Positions 20,960 through 30,969 of a DNA stretch of 64,000 nt are shown here, in pieces (the stretch's first letter is position 1; every line of letters begins with the position of its first letter). Source of the stretch: Bradyrhizobiaceae bacterium (GTDB lineage Bacteria; Pseudomonadota; Alphaproteobacteria; Rhizobiales; Xanthobacteraceae); the NCBI GenBank assembly GCA_003963435.1, contig RXJC01000004.1, positions 62,001-126,000 on the forward strand, written 5' to 3'. Below the pieces are notes generated by a model. That model saw only the letters and a list, made by a program, of their open reading frames with translations. It was not told where the DNA came from and searched no databases. A program made the translations under genes and the position numbers.

Positions 20960-21239
20960 GTCGTCAGCCCTATTATAACCCGTAGGGCTCAAGGCGAATT
21001 GGGCAAGATGCCGTCGTACTAATCTAACGTCCCGGAGGCGTCGAGACGCTGCATCACCGTCGCTATGAGCCCTGCCGCAGACCGGCGTGGACTTTCGATC
21101 GCAGGCTGAGAGTTCGCCGGCACGATAGAACAGATCCTTGTGCGAGAGCGGCACACCATACAACGGCGGCAGCGCCGCGCCGGACGCGTGCAACTTATCG
21201 GCAGCTTCTGCCGCTTCTAGCGGTCCTCGTCATGGACCT
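20960..21239 (-). pseudogene. Amidase (amidase signature family) remnant
   Basis: RGPLEAAEAADKLHASGAALPPLYGVPLSHKDLFYRAGELSACDRKS, then LDASGTLD and LAQFALSPTGYN in shifted frames. Confidence 0.65.
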
Positions 21240-21944
21240 TCACCGAACGCCAAGGTGCTGGAACAGAACATCGGTTTGCCGGCTCAGTTCGTCCGCAGTG
21301 CCATGATGCACGATCCGGCCGGTCTCCAGGACGTGAAGCCGATCCGCTACCGCCAAGGCGCTGTAAAGGTTCTGTTCGACCAACAAAATCGATACCCCCT
21401 CACGCTTGAGTTCACGAATAATGCCTTCGAGGTGCTGCACCATCACGGGAGCCAGCCCTTCGGAAGGCTCATCCATCAGAATCAGCTTCGGATCGATCAT
21501 CAGCGCGCGACCGACCGCAAGCATACCGCGTTCCCCGCCAGACAATTGTCCGCCCCGATGATGGCGCCGTTCGGCAAGACGCGGGAAGATGCCGAAAACG
21601 CGGTCTATGGTCCAGCCGCCCTTCGCGCGTGCGCTTTTCAACATCGTGAGATGTTCGGTGACGGTCAGAGATGGAAACAGTCGACGACCCTGCGGTACGA
21701 TACCAATCTTGCGATCGGCAATATTATGTGGCCGCAGACCAGTGAGGTTTTCCCCATCCCATATGACCGTGCCCGAACCCACTTGCGGGGGCGTCAACCC
21801 CATAATTGAGCGGATGAACGTAGTCTTGCCCATGCCATTTCGGCCGAGCAACGCGACGATCTCGCCGGAACCGACTTGAAGGGAAACGCCGCGCAACACA
21901 ATGGCATTGCCGTAGCCGCAGTGCAGATCCCTAACTTCAAGCAT
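21240..21944 (-). CDS. livF: Branched-chain amino acid/urea-type ABC transporter ATP-binding protein (LivF)
   Basis: LLGRNGMGKTT, LSGGERGMLAVGRALMIDPKLILMDEPSEGLAPVMV. Confidence 0.93.
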   Translation of the reverse strand: MLEVRDLHCGYGNAIVLRGVSLQVGSGEIVALLGRNGMGKTTFIRSIMGLTPPQVGSGTVIWDGENLTGLRPHNIADRKIGIVPQGRRLFPSLTVTEHLTMLKSARAKGGWTIDRVFGIFPRLAERRHHRGGQLSGGERGMLAVGRALMIDPKLILMDEPSEGLAPVMVQHLEGIIRELKREGVSILLVEQNLYSALAVADRLHVLETGRIVHHGTADELSRQTDVLFQHLGVR

Positions 21945-22695
21945 GACGGGGCATTCCGAGATAGACTTCCTGGACCTTAGCGTTGCGGCGGATGCCTTCC
22001 GGCGGCTCTTCCACTAGCACGCGCCCTTCAAACAGGCAGGTGACGTGATCGACCAGCCCGAGCGTGAGATCCATGTCGTGCTCAATAATTATAACAGTAA
22101 TGTCGCGGTCGAGGCTCCGAATGACGTCGGCGATCATCGAACGCTCGGACGGAGACAGGCCGGCGGCGGGCTCATCCAGCAACAGCAGGTGGGGTGTCGT
22201 TACCAACGCAATAGCTATTTCGAGCTGGCGTTGCTCGCCATAGGACATTTCTTTTACGATCACATCGGCGCGATCCGCGATACGAGTTGCCCTCAGCGCC
22301 GTCGCGATCCGCCGAGCTTCATTGGCCTCCATATCGGGGGAGCCGAATAACGAAAACAAACGCGAAGAAGACGATCCACGCAGCGCGAGGATCATGTTGT
22401 CCTGAACGCTCAATGTCGGAAAGAGATTTGTGATCTGAAACGTTCGTGAGATCCCGAGCCTCGAACGCCGGTGCGGCGGCAGCCCGGTCACGACATGACC
22501 GTTGAATACGATCCTTCCTGACGTTGGTGGAACTGCTCCCGCGATCGCGTTGAACAACGTAGTCTTGCCGGCCCCATTGGGGCCGATAATGGCGCGGCGT
22601 TGGCCACGCGGCACGGACAGGCTGACACCGTCGACTGCCCGTAAGGCTGCGAAAGAAACGACCACATCAGTCAGCGTCAGAATCGGGTCTAGCAC
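21937..22695 (-). CDS. livG: ABC transporter ATP-binding protein (LivG)
   Basis: IGPNGAGKTTLFNAIAG, SYGEQRQLEIAIALVTTPHLLLLDEPAAGLSPSE. Confidence 0.93.
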   Translation of the reverse strand: MLDPILTLTDVVVSFAALRAVDGVSLSVPRGQRRAIIGPNGAGKTTLFNAIAGAVPPTSGRIVFNGHVVTGLPPHRRSRLGISRTFQITNLFPTLSVQDNMILALRGSSSSRLFSLFGSPDMEANEARRIATALRATRIADRADVIVKEMSYGEQRQLEIAIALVTTPHLLLLDEPAAGLSPSERSMIADVIRSLDRDITVIIIEHDMDLTLGLVDHVTCLFEGRVLVEEPPEGIRRNAKVQEVYLGMPRHA

Positions 22696-22756
22696 TCGTT
22701 TTTTCCTGGCAAGTGGGGACGCAGCCGGGTTACCGCGTCCCTCCTCTGGTGAAAGA

Positions 22757-24007
22757 TCAGACTTTCTTGATTCCCTGGAAACTGCGCGAATAAGGCGGTT
22801 GCTTCATGTAGGTTTCGGGATCGTACTTCCAGAACTGTGAGACATTTGGATAACTCTCGATCGGCGCGTTCCAATATTTTCCATCCGGGCGCTTAACGAC
22901 CTTGCGAATGTAGACGTCGTAAATCGGGTTGCCGTAACTATCAAATTTCACGACCTTACCGAGCGGAGAGCCGTCGAGTTCGGTCTGCAGCACGGTATCG
23001 ATGAACGGCTCACGATCCTCGACCTTGCCACCCACCGTCTTCAACGCAGCATCGATCCACATCATGCCGGAATACATGGAAAAACCGTAGAGCGAAGGAA
23101 TTTTGCTGTATTTGGCCTCGTACTCCGCGACGAATTTCATCGTAATCGGATTGTCGGAGCCTTCGACTAAATGCGCGGATGCAATAATTCCTTCGCACTC
23201 GTCGCCCATAGTGCGGATCACCGACTGATCGGTGGCGTTCATTGCCATCAAGAGCGGCGTCGTCGCCTTGAGACCGAAGGACGCATATTGTTGGATTAGG
23301 CGAGTAGCGTCGGCACCGGTCTCCATTGCAAAGATGGCATCGACCTTGAGATCGGCGAGCTGGCCGAGATAGGGGCTGAAGTCTGCGGTGTTGAGTGGGT
23401 GCCAGAACTGCTGGACGATCTCCCCGTGACCTTCAGTGAAGACTTGAGCTAGTCCGCCGCATTGTTCGTGACCGAAAGTGTAATCCTGACTAATGGTCGC
23501 GATGCGCTTATAGCCCTGTTTCAAGGCCCAGTCGCCGAGCGGGTGAGTGAATTCAGAGGCCGAATAGCCCGCGACCCGTATGACGTTCTTGATGCGCGCA
23601 CGCTGAGTGAGATCGTCAGCCGCGATGATGGGAATGAAGTATGGCGTGCCGGTTGCCTTAACGTAATTGGCGACTGCGAGGCCGGTGTTGGCCAGTAGGT
23701 TGCCTATAAGCATGTGGCAGTTCGCCTGCTCGACCAAACGCCGGGCCTTCTGCAGCGCCACATCGGGATTAGAGCCATCGTCTTCGACGACGAGCTCAAC
23801 CTTGCGACCACCTATCTCGTTCCTGACCTGATCGAGATATAACCGCACGCCCTCAATCATTTCTTTGCCGCCGGAGGCAACTACGCCGGTAAGCGGAGCC
23901 ATGACGCCGATCTTGATCGTGGCGGTCTGCGCCGGAGCCGAGCGCCACGTTGCGGAGCCCGCGGCGGCGGCAGCCGCCGTTGTCTTCAGAAATCTCCTGC
24001 GATCCAT
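22757..24007 (-). CDS. ABC transporter substrate-binding protein (LivK-like, TAT-type leader)
   Basis: MDRRRFLKTTAAAAAAGSATWRSAPAQTATIKIGVMAPLTGVVASGGKEMIEG. Confidence 0.92.
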   Translation of the reverse strand: MDRRRFLKTTAAAAAAGSATWRSAPAQTATIKIGVMAPLTGVVASGGKEMIEGVRLYLDQVRNEIGGRKVELVVEDDGSNPDVALQKARRLVEQANCHMLIGNLLANTGLAVANYVKATGTPYFIPIIAADDLTQRARIKNVIRVAGYSASEFTHPLGDWALKQGYKRIATISQDYTFGHEQCGGLAQVFTEGHGEIVQQFWHPLNTADFSPYLGQLADLKVDAIFAMETGADATRLIQQYASFGLKATTPLLMAMNATDQSVIRTMGDECEGIIASAHLVEGSDNPITMKFVAEYEAKYSKIPSLYGFSMYSGMMWIDAALKTVGGKVEDREPFIDTVLQTELDGSPLGKVVKFDSYGNPIYDVYIRKVVKRPDGKYWNAPIESYPNVSQFWKYDPETYMKQPPYSRSFQGIKKV

Positions 24008-24045
24008 CTCTGTTGTCCTTTGGGCGACTGGTCTGAGTATTAAAC

Positions 24046-25023
24046 TTACCGTGTCTTACGCGGCACCATGGCACGGAGCTTTCCGATGATGCCTTCGGGA
24101 GCGAAGATCATGACTACAACAAAGGCCAGCCCAAGTATCATCTGCCAGCGCTCGGTATAGCCACTGACGACGTTTTGCAGCGTGACAATCGCCGCAGCGC
24201 CTATGAAGGAACCGAATAGTGTGCCGACGCCGCCGACAATGGCCATCAGAACGCCTTCCACTGAATTCGCGAGAGCGACCGTCGATGGACTGACAAAATT
24301 GTTGAACATCGCATAAAACGCGCCAGCCACACCGGCGAAGAAGCCGGATACCGTGAAGCCGATAAAGAGATGCAGCGGCACGTTATAGCCGAGGCTGCGC
24401 ATGCGGCTTTCGCTATCGCGAATGCCGCGCAGCGTTAATCCGAATGGTGAGCGCACCAAACGCCACATTGCAAACGACACGATGACGGTACCGATCAGTA
24501 CCGACCAATAGAATGTATTCTGGTTCGCCAGTATCGCAGGCCGCGCTTCGGCCCGCATGCCGTTTTCACCTCCGGTGACCTGGCTCCACCGCAGGCAGAC
24601 ACCCCAGACGATCATGCCAAGCGCCAACGTCAATAAAAGGAAATACACGCCCGACGCTCGTACCGCGAGCAGCCCGAATATTGCTGCCGCAAGCGTTGCG
24701 GCGACCACGCCAAGCGCGAACGCCACCGCAGGGTGCAGTCCGAGTTGCGTGGAGCAATAGACGACTACGTAGGTCGAAATGCCAAAGATGGCACCATGGC
24801 CGAGGGAGGTGCGCCCGGCGAATCCGGCCAGGATATCGATAGACATCGCTAGAACGCCGAAGATCAATACTTCGGTCGCCAGACCGACCTGATAGCTCGA
24901 CAGCACCAGCGGCAGCGCAGCAGCAGCCGCGACAATCAGAGCGGCAATGACTAGCGTTCTTCCTGAGAGCCCGCCGGTTCCCGCTGGCGGCAGCGGCTCG
25001 CTCGTTAAGACATTGATGGTCAT
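24046..25023 (-). CDS. livM: Branched-chain amino acid ABC transporter permease (LivM)
   Basis: AGRTSLGHGAIFGISTYV; VRSPFGLTLRGIRDSESRMRSLGYN; FAPEGIIG. Confidence 0.92.
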   Translation of the reverse strand: MTINVLTSEPLPPAGTGGLSGRTLVIAALIVAAAAALPLVLSSYQVGLATEVLIFGVLAMSIDILAGFAGRTSLGHGAIFGISTYVVVYCSTQLGLHPAVAFALGVVAATLAAAIFGLLAVRASGVYFLLLTLALGMIVWGVCLRWSQVTGGENGMRAEARPAILANQNTFYWSVLIGTVIVSFAMWRLVRSPFGLTLRGIRDSESRMRSLGYNVPLHLFIGFTVSGFFAGVAGAFYAMFNNFVSPSTVALANSVEGVLMAIVGGVGTLFGSFIGAAAIVTLQNVVSGYTERWQMILGLAFVVVMIFAPEGIIGKLRAMVPRKTR

Positions 25024-25871
25024 GCGACACGCCCAAAGAGACCGAGGGGACGGAAGGCGAGCAGCGCCACCATCGGACCAAAGATCACGAAATAGGCCAA
25101 CTCTGGAAACATGACTTGGCCAACCGTGTTGAGCACTCCGACTAGAAGGCTCCCGACGGCGACGCCAACGAGACTACCACGACCGCCGATGATTACGACG
25201 GCGAGACTGAAGGTGAGAATTTCCGCATCCGCCGACGGGTACAGCGACAGAAATGCGCCACCGATCATGCCGCCAAGACCAGCAAGCGCGGAACCGAATA
25301 GGAAGGTGAATAGAAAAACGCGCCGGATATTGACGCCAGAAGCCTCAACAATCTCGGCATCATCCACTCCGGCGCGGATCAGCGCGCCCAAGCGGGTACG
25401 ATTGAGCAACAGCCAGAGACCGACGAATACGATGACGCCAGCCAGCAGTACAAACAGGCGATACCTCGGATAATATGTGCCTAATACATGCACGCTACCG
25501 TGCAGTACGGCGGGGATCGGCACCGTGAAGCTGTCGCCACCCCAGATCACAAGGGCGAGATCGTCGAGGAAGAGCGCGACGCCGAGCGTCAGCAGCACTT
25601 GCCGCAGATCATTGCCCCTGACAAAGCGAAGCAAGCCCTGATCGAGCACCATGCCGATCGCAGCAATGGCCAGCATGGCGCCGAGGCCGCCGATCACGAA
25701 GCTGCCGGTCTTACTGACGACGGTAAAGCCAACGTACCCGCCGAATAGATACAGCGCGCCGTGCGAAAGATTGACAATTCGCAGCAGGCCGAAGATCAAC
25801 GTAAAACCGCTTGCCACCACGAAAAGCAGTGCGGCGAAGGTCAGTCCATTCAAAAGCTGAAAGAAGCTCAT
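25020..25871 (-). CDS. livH: Branched-chain amino acid ABC transporter permease (LivH)
   Basis: MSFFQLLNGLTFAALLFVVASGFTLIFGLLRIVNLSHGALYLFGGYVGF; start at 25871 fits the family, the track start at 26120 is too long. Confidence 0.92.
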   Translation of the reverse strand: MSFFQLLNGLTFAALLFVVASGFTLIFGLLRIVNLSHGALYLFGGYVGFTVVSKTGSFVIGGLGAMLAIAAIGMVLDQGLLRFVRGNDLRQVLLTLGVALFLDDLALVIWGGDSFTVPIPAVLHGSVHVLGTYYPRYRLFVLLAGVIVFVGLWLLLNRTRLGALIRAGVDDAEIVEASGVNIRRVFLFTFLFGSALAGLGGMIGGAFLSLYPSADAEILTFSLAVVIIGGRGSLVGVAVGSLLVGVLNTVGQVMFPELAYFVIFGPMVALLAFRPLGLFGRVA

Positions 25872-26205
25872 ACTTTGAGGCTTTTTGGACCTTGGGAGGG
25901 CATGTTGCCTAGCGTCACTGGATAGCTTTGGAGCCCACCTAAGGGCGCCACACCGCAAATCTAGCAGCAGGTCAAATTTCACATCGGACTTCTCCCGCAA
26001 GGTCTCGAAAATACGGCGACATTCCTTTTTTATGCAACGCGCCCTCCATAGGAGTGCTCGCATATAACAGTGCTCGACGAACGCCATAACCGCGCGAAAC
26101 AATCGAGGGCACCGTCGCAATATTCCGTCGCCTGGCGATCACCACCCTCGATTGGCACAAGCGGCCGATCGGACAGGCCGAGGTGATCGCCGATACCAGT
26201 GTTCA

Positions 26206-28047
26206 TCATCCCGGCAGAAATCCCGTTGAAAACCAAGGTACGGCTGCGACTATCAGGAGCCCAATCAACAATGCCCCGAGATAAGGCCAGATATCCCGCA
26301 TCACTGCAGTCGGATCGGCCCGGCCGATCACGCAGGCAGCATAGTATCCAACCCCCACAGGCGGAGCGAATAGGCCAATCCCCATCGCCAGAATGACCAC
26401 CATCGCGTAGTGAACCTCGTTGATCCCGGCAAGCCTGGCGCTCGGAAACATGAGCGGACCGAACACCACAATGGCTGGAATGCCCTCAAGTACGCTTCCT
26501 AACACCACGAAGGCTGCAATCGAACCAACCATGAATGTGGCGGCCCCTCCGGGCAACGTAGTGATGGCCTCCGCCAGGTGGCGAGAGAATCCAGATTGGG
26601 TGAGCACCCATCCCATGCCCGTTGCGGTGCCGATGATGAGTAGTATCGCGCCGGACAGAGACGCTGTCTCTATCAGCATCGGATAGAGGCGGCGCCACTC
26701 AAACTGGCGATAGACCAGTATCCCTACAATGACACAGTAAGCTATGCCGATGGTCGATACTTCCGTTGCGGTCGCGACGCCTTCGACCACGGCCGTGCGT
26801 ATCAGAAACGGCAGCGCCAGGGCCGGTGCGGCGAGCATGAACAGGCGCACGACCTCCAGCACAGGCACCCGAACGACGCTGCTCATATCCTCGTTTCGCG
26901 CACGCCAGCGGGCCAGAATCGCTAAGGCTATCGCAAGCACGAGCGCCGGCATTAGTCCCCCGGTGAAGAGAGCGGCGATTGAGATGCCCGTCACCGAACC
27001 AATGGTTATGAGCACGAGTGATGGTGGAATCGTTTCGCTCATGGCGCTGGAGGCGGCAAGCAGCGAAACCAATTCCCCTTCCCTGATTCCACGACGTTTC
27101 ATCTCGGGCAGAAGCGCGGGCGCGACCGCGGCCATATCGGCGGCCTTGGCTCCCGAAATGCCCGACACGAGATACATTGCCCCCAGCAACACGTAGCAGA
27201 GGCCGCCTCGCACATGGCCGACGAGCGACGCGAGGCAGCGGATCATTGCGCCCGCCATGCCAGTCATCTCGATAAGTAGACCAAGAAAGACGAAGAGAGG
27301 TACCGACAACAAAATGAGCGTACTCATGCCTTCGTCCATCCGTGACACGACGAGGCTGAGCGGAGTGGCAGTCATTGTCTGCAGATATGCGGTCGTCGCG
27401 AGACCGAAGGCGAAAGCGATCGGTACCGACAATGCGACGCCTGTCCCCATCAGCAAAATGAAGAATACGACGAGGTTCCAAGACCCCATTGCTCGAAGCA
27501 TCGGCGCTCCCGCATGAAGGAGCAACGTAGCTGTTACGAGGCCTGCTAGGGCGGGAAGCCAGCGCCGCCATCCAAGTTCAAGCAAACGAACAGCGACGAT
27601 CAAGAGCATCAGCCCTATGCCGACGGGCATTGCCGCCGCACGAATCGTATTGTGCAAGCCGAGAGCGGGTGTCTCGATCGCCCATTCGTCGAGCGCGTAT
27701 TCGCAGGCCCAGGGTAGCAAGAGACAAAGGATCAGCGCGATCACCGTCTGCACCCACGCCTGAATCGCCAGTTGCTTTGTCGGACTGAAGCGAAGGACGA
27801 GCGCCGTCAATCCCATATGCTCGCGCCGTAGCAACGCGACGGTTGCCCCCATCATGGCCAGCCAGAGAAAGAAGATCGAGGCAAGCTCATCCACCCAGAC
27901 GAGCGGGTGATGAAATCCGAACCGGGCAATGACCCCTACGAGAAGCACGAGGATCTCGACCAGCACCAGCGTGCTTGCGACGCTCTCGGCGCAGCTGCGG
28001 ATGATCCGTCCGAGTTTGGTATCGCGGCTCGCAGTCATTCGGCTCAT
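26206..28047 (-). CDS. TRAP transporter, fused small and large permease subunits (DctQM)
   Basis: N-terminal DctQ (VWVDELASIFFLWLAMMGATVALLRREHMG) followed by DctM (GISGAKAADMAAVAPALLPEMKRRG...AASSAMSETIPPSLVLITIGSVTG) in one ORF. Confidence 0.9.
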   Translation of the reverse strand: MSRMTASRDTKLGRIIRSCAESVASTLVLVEILVLLVGVIARFGFHHPLVWVDELASIFFLWLAMMGATVALLRREHMGLTALVLRFSPTKQLAIQAWVQTVIALILCLLLPWACEYALDEWAIETPALGLHNTIRAAAMPVGIGLMLLIVAVRLLELGWRRWLPALAGLVTATLLLHAGAPMLRAMGSWNLVVFFILLMGTGVALSVPIAFAFGLATTAYLQTMTATPLSLVVSRMDEGMSTLILLSVPLFVFLGLLIEMTGMAGAMIRCLASLVGHVRGGLCYVLLGAMYLVSGISGAKAADMAAVAPALLPEMKRRGIREGELVSLLAASSAMSETIPPSLVLITIGSVTGISIAALFTGGLMPALVLAIALAILARWRARNEDMSSVVRVPVLEVVRLFMLAAPALALPFLIRTAVVEGVATATEVSTIGIAYCVIVGILVYRQFEWRRLYPMLIETASLSGAILLIIGTATGMGWVLTQSGFSRHLAEAITTLPGGAATFMVGSIAAFVVLGSVLEGIPAIVVFGPLMFPSARLAGINEVHYAMVVILAMGIGLFAPPVGVGYYAACVIGRADPTAVMRDIWPYLGALLIGLLIVAAVPWFSTGFLPG

Positions 28048-28156
28048 CGGCGATTTTCCCGGAAGACGAAGAGATTTGAACGGCAGGATCGCCCCAGCCG
28101 CTGACCGGCGACACTTAGGTGACGAATCTTCGGTACCTGAACCAAATGGACCATCG

Positions 28157-29053
28157 CTACCGCGACGGATTTTCCGCGACATACCAGTCGTGAAGCTGGA
28201 CTCCATTCCAAAATACGACGCCTTCGAAGCGCGAGAAATAGTCGAACGCCTTTTTTAGGTAAGCGATTCGATGTGGCTGCCCGCTGATGTAGGGGTGAAT
28301 CGCGACCGCCATCACCTTCACTCGGTCGAGACTTTCCTCGTAGAGTTGATCGAAGGATTCGGTCAGTCTCGTGAGCCAATAGTCGCTCTGATGCTGATGG
28401 ATCATCATGACCGGGATGTCGTTGTGCTCAACCGTATAAGGTAGCGTGATTAGCGGCCCGTGCGTGGTCGCGATGCGCGTCGGTTCGTCGTCGTAGACCC
28501 AGTCTCCGATATAACGGAGACCTGCAGCAGCCAAATAGTCCGGCGTTTCGAGCGTCTGGGTCAGGCCGGGCCCCAACCAGCCGATGGGACGCTTTCCGGT
28601 GAAGGTCTCGATAACATCCAGCGAGCGGCGGATCATCGCTGGCTGGTCGTCCAGCTTGTGCATCGGTATCTGATCGTAGGCGTGAGCCATGAATTCCCAT
28701 CCTGCGTCACGCGCTTGCTCTGCAACTCGAGGATAATCTTCACAGACCCGGGCATTGATGGAGAGCGTCGGCCGAATGCCGAACTGGTCGAACAGCTTGA
28801 AAAAACGCCACACGCCGACGCGCATGCCGTATTCGTGCCAACTCCAGTTTGGAACATCGGGCATGAGAGGAAGGCCAGTGGGAGGCGAAAGGAAGGCCCG
28901 TGGCATGGGACGGGAAATGTCCCAAACTTCCAGATTGACGATCGGCCAGATCACCATTCGCGCTCCGCCAGGCAGAGCAAGTTTGGGACGGTCGACAATG
29001 GCGGAGTAAGGCGCTCTTTCGCGTGGTTGCATGATCAGCTCTTTAGACTTCAT
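28157..29053 (-). CDS. Polysaccharide deacetylase family protein, PuuE/allantoinase-like
   Basis: MVIWPIVNLEVWDISRPMPR...WEFMAHAYDQIPM...GKRPIGWLGPGLTQT; metal-binding motif degenerate. Confidence 0.8.
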   Translation of the reverse strand: MKSKELIMQPRERAPYSAIVDRPKLALPGGARMVIWPIVNLEVWDISRPMPRAFLSPPTGLPLMPDVPNWSWHEYGMRVGVWRFFKLFDQFGIRPTLSINARVCEDYPRVAEQARDAGWEFMAHAYDQIPMHKLDDQPAMIRRSLDVIETFTGKRPIGWLGPGLTQTLETPDYLAAAGLRYIGDWVYDDEPTRIATTHGPLITLPYTVEHNDIPVMMIHQHQSDYWLTRLTESFDQLYEESLDRVKVMAVAIHPYISGQPHRIAYLKKAFDYFSRFEGVVFWNGVQLHDWYVAENPSR

Positions 29054-29066
29054 TTCGGGAAATTGG

Positions 29067-30107
29067 TTAGCTTAGTTTACCGGTGTGACGCTCCAGCAGA
29101 CTCCAGGTTTGCTCGCCGAACTTGCCGCGCCACTGCTCGTAAAATCCGGCCGACGTGAGCTTGTCGCGGAATGGCTTCGAGGGTGGAGTATTGAACACGA
29201 GGCCCTTGGCGATCAGATCATCTTTTACGCTGTCGTTCAGACCCCGGATCGCGACGCGCTCTTCCATCGTTGCTTGCTTGATATTCCTGGCGATGATGTC
29301 CTTGAGGCCGTCCGGAACGCGGCTCCAGAGCCGGCCGTTCGCAACAAGCCAATACCCGTCCCACATGTGATTGGTGATCGAGACGTATTTTTGCACTTCG
29401 TACATGCGCAGAATGAGGATCAGGGCGATCGGATTTTCGTGGCCCTCGACAATCTTGGTCTGTAGAGCGGAATAGGTCTCCGCGAGATTGATGCTGGTCG
29501 GAGAGGCGCCGAAAGCGGTAAACATTGATACCCATAAGGGACTTGGCGGAACGCGTATTTTGAAGCCCGAGAGATCCTCGACTTTTTCTATCGGATGCGA
29601 ACTTGACGTGATTTGGCGGAAGCCGTTGTCCCACATATTCTCGAAGGCGAAGAGATTGAGCTTGGAAATTCCTTCGCGGACATGCGAGCCAAGATCGCCG
29701 TCCATGGCATCCCATATCTGCTCGTAGTTTTGCCAAGCGAAGCCGATCCCGTGGATGGCCGCGACCGGGGCCAAGGTCGAAAGGACCAGACCGGAGAGCG
29801 CGAACAGCTCAAGAGCGCCACTCCGCACCTGCGAGAGCATGTCCGTGTCGGTGCCGAGCGAACTGTTGGGGAAAAGTTGAAGCTCAACCCGACCGCCGCT
29901 TTCCTGCTTGATACGTTCAGCCGCCTTCACCATCGCAACGATCATGGGATGGCTTTCCGGGTTATTGTTTCCGAATTTCAACACGAATTCGGCGCTTTGG
30001 GCGCGCGCCAGATGTAGAGAGGGGACAGCGAGAGCGGATGCGCCGACCGCTGCTTCCAAGAAATGTCGACGATGGAGCTTGACCACGAACTTCCCTCCGA
30101 ACTCCAA
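29067..30107 (-). CDS. TRAP transporter substrate-binding protein (DctP)
   Basis: RRHFLEAAVGASALAVPSLHLARAQSAEFVLKFGNNNPESHPMI...GGRVELQLFPNSSLGTDTDMLSQVRSGALEL. Confidence 0.92.
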   Translation of the reverse strand: MEFGGKFVVKLHRRHFLEAAVGASALAVPSLHLARAQSAEFVLKFGNNNPESHPMIVAMVKAAERIKQESGGRVELQLFPNSSLGTDTDMLSQVRSGALELFALSGLVLSTLAPVAAIHGIGFAWQNYEQIWDAMDGDLGSHVREGISKLNLFAFENMWDNGFRQITSSSHPIEKVEDLSGFKIRVPPSPLWVSMFTAFGASPTSINLAETYSALQTKIVEGHENPIALILILRMYEVQKYVSITNHMWDGYWLVANGRLWSRVPDGLKDIIARNIKQATMEERVAIRGLNDSVKDDLIAKGLVFNTPPSKPFRDKLTSAGFYEQWRGKFGEQTWSLLERHTGKLS

Positions 30108-30301
30108 TTATGGAGCAATTATTCTAGCAATCATCGTGCCACTTCGGATCATTTTCATCGGTCCGCTTGACGGAAATCCCATTTTTCGCGTCCGCTATTG
30201 GAAAACAACGAATATTTGAAAGATCGGCCGGCTGGTGTTATGGAGTAATCATTCTTATATGAAACTACCTGTTTCTGGGTGGAGGTAAAGAGGTTTCTGA
30301 A

Positions 30302-30922
30302 ATGATCACGGTTTGGGGACGCGCAAATTCCACGAATGTCATCAAGGTCCTGTGGCTGTGCGAAGAACTGGAGTTGGAATTTGCTCGCAGAGATGTCGGT
30401 GGGCCGTTCGGCGGTCTTCAGACGCCGGAGTTTCTTGCCCTGAATCCGAACGGCAGCATCCCGGTTCTAGAAGACGACGGCGCGGTGGTATGGGAAAGCC
30501 ATTCAGTGCTGCGCTTTCTTGCGCAGAAATACGGTGCGGACTCTCTTTATCCAACCGAACCAGGGGCCAGATCCCACGTCGAGCGCTGGCTCGACTGGCA
30601 TATCAGCACGCTGGCGCCCGTGCTCAATCCTGTCTTCGTTGCTTTATATCGTACGGCACCCGAAGCAAGAGACCATGCCGCGCTCAAGACTCTGATTGAG
30701 CGGTTGATCGCTGTCATGATAAGGCTCGATACTCATTTGAGTGCACAACCTTTCATCGCCGGCGCTCAATTCTCGATCGCCGATGTAGCGTTCGGAAATT
30801 CTGTTTGGCGATGGTTCGCATTTCCCTTCGAGAAGCCGCAGTTACCACACTTGGAGAAATGGCAGGCCCAGGTCGCTGAGAGGCCCGGCCACCGGAAGTA
30901 CGTCACTCAGCCGTTAACCTGA
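30302..30922 (+). CDS. Glutathione S-transferase family protein
   Basis: MITVWGRANSTNVIKVLWLCEELELEF...LNPNGSIPVLEDDGAVVWESHSVLRFLAQKYG. Confidence 0.92.
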   Translation: MITVWGRANSTNVIKVLWLCEELELEFARRDVGGPFGGLQTPEFLALNPNGSIPVLEDDGAVVWESHSVLRFLAQKYGADSLYPTEPGARSHVERWLDWHISTLAPVLNPVFVALYRTAPEARDHAALKTLIERLIAVMIRLDTHLSAQPFIAGAQFSIADVAFGNSVWRWFAFPFEKPQLPHLEKWQAQVAERPGHRKYVTQPLT

Positions 30923-30969
30923 AGCAAGGTTGGGATGTCGGCGATTAAGCACCTAAGGGGGCCCGGGGC

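Noticed and set aside
26699-27571. 290-aa minus-strand ORF
   Set aside because: Out-of-frame shadow of the TRAP DctQM gene; compositionally R-rich without motifs.
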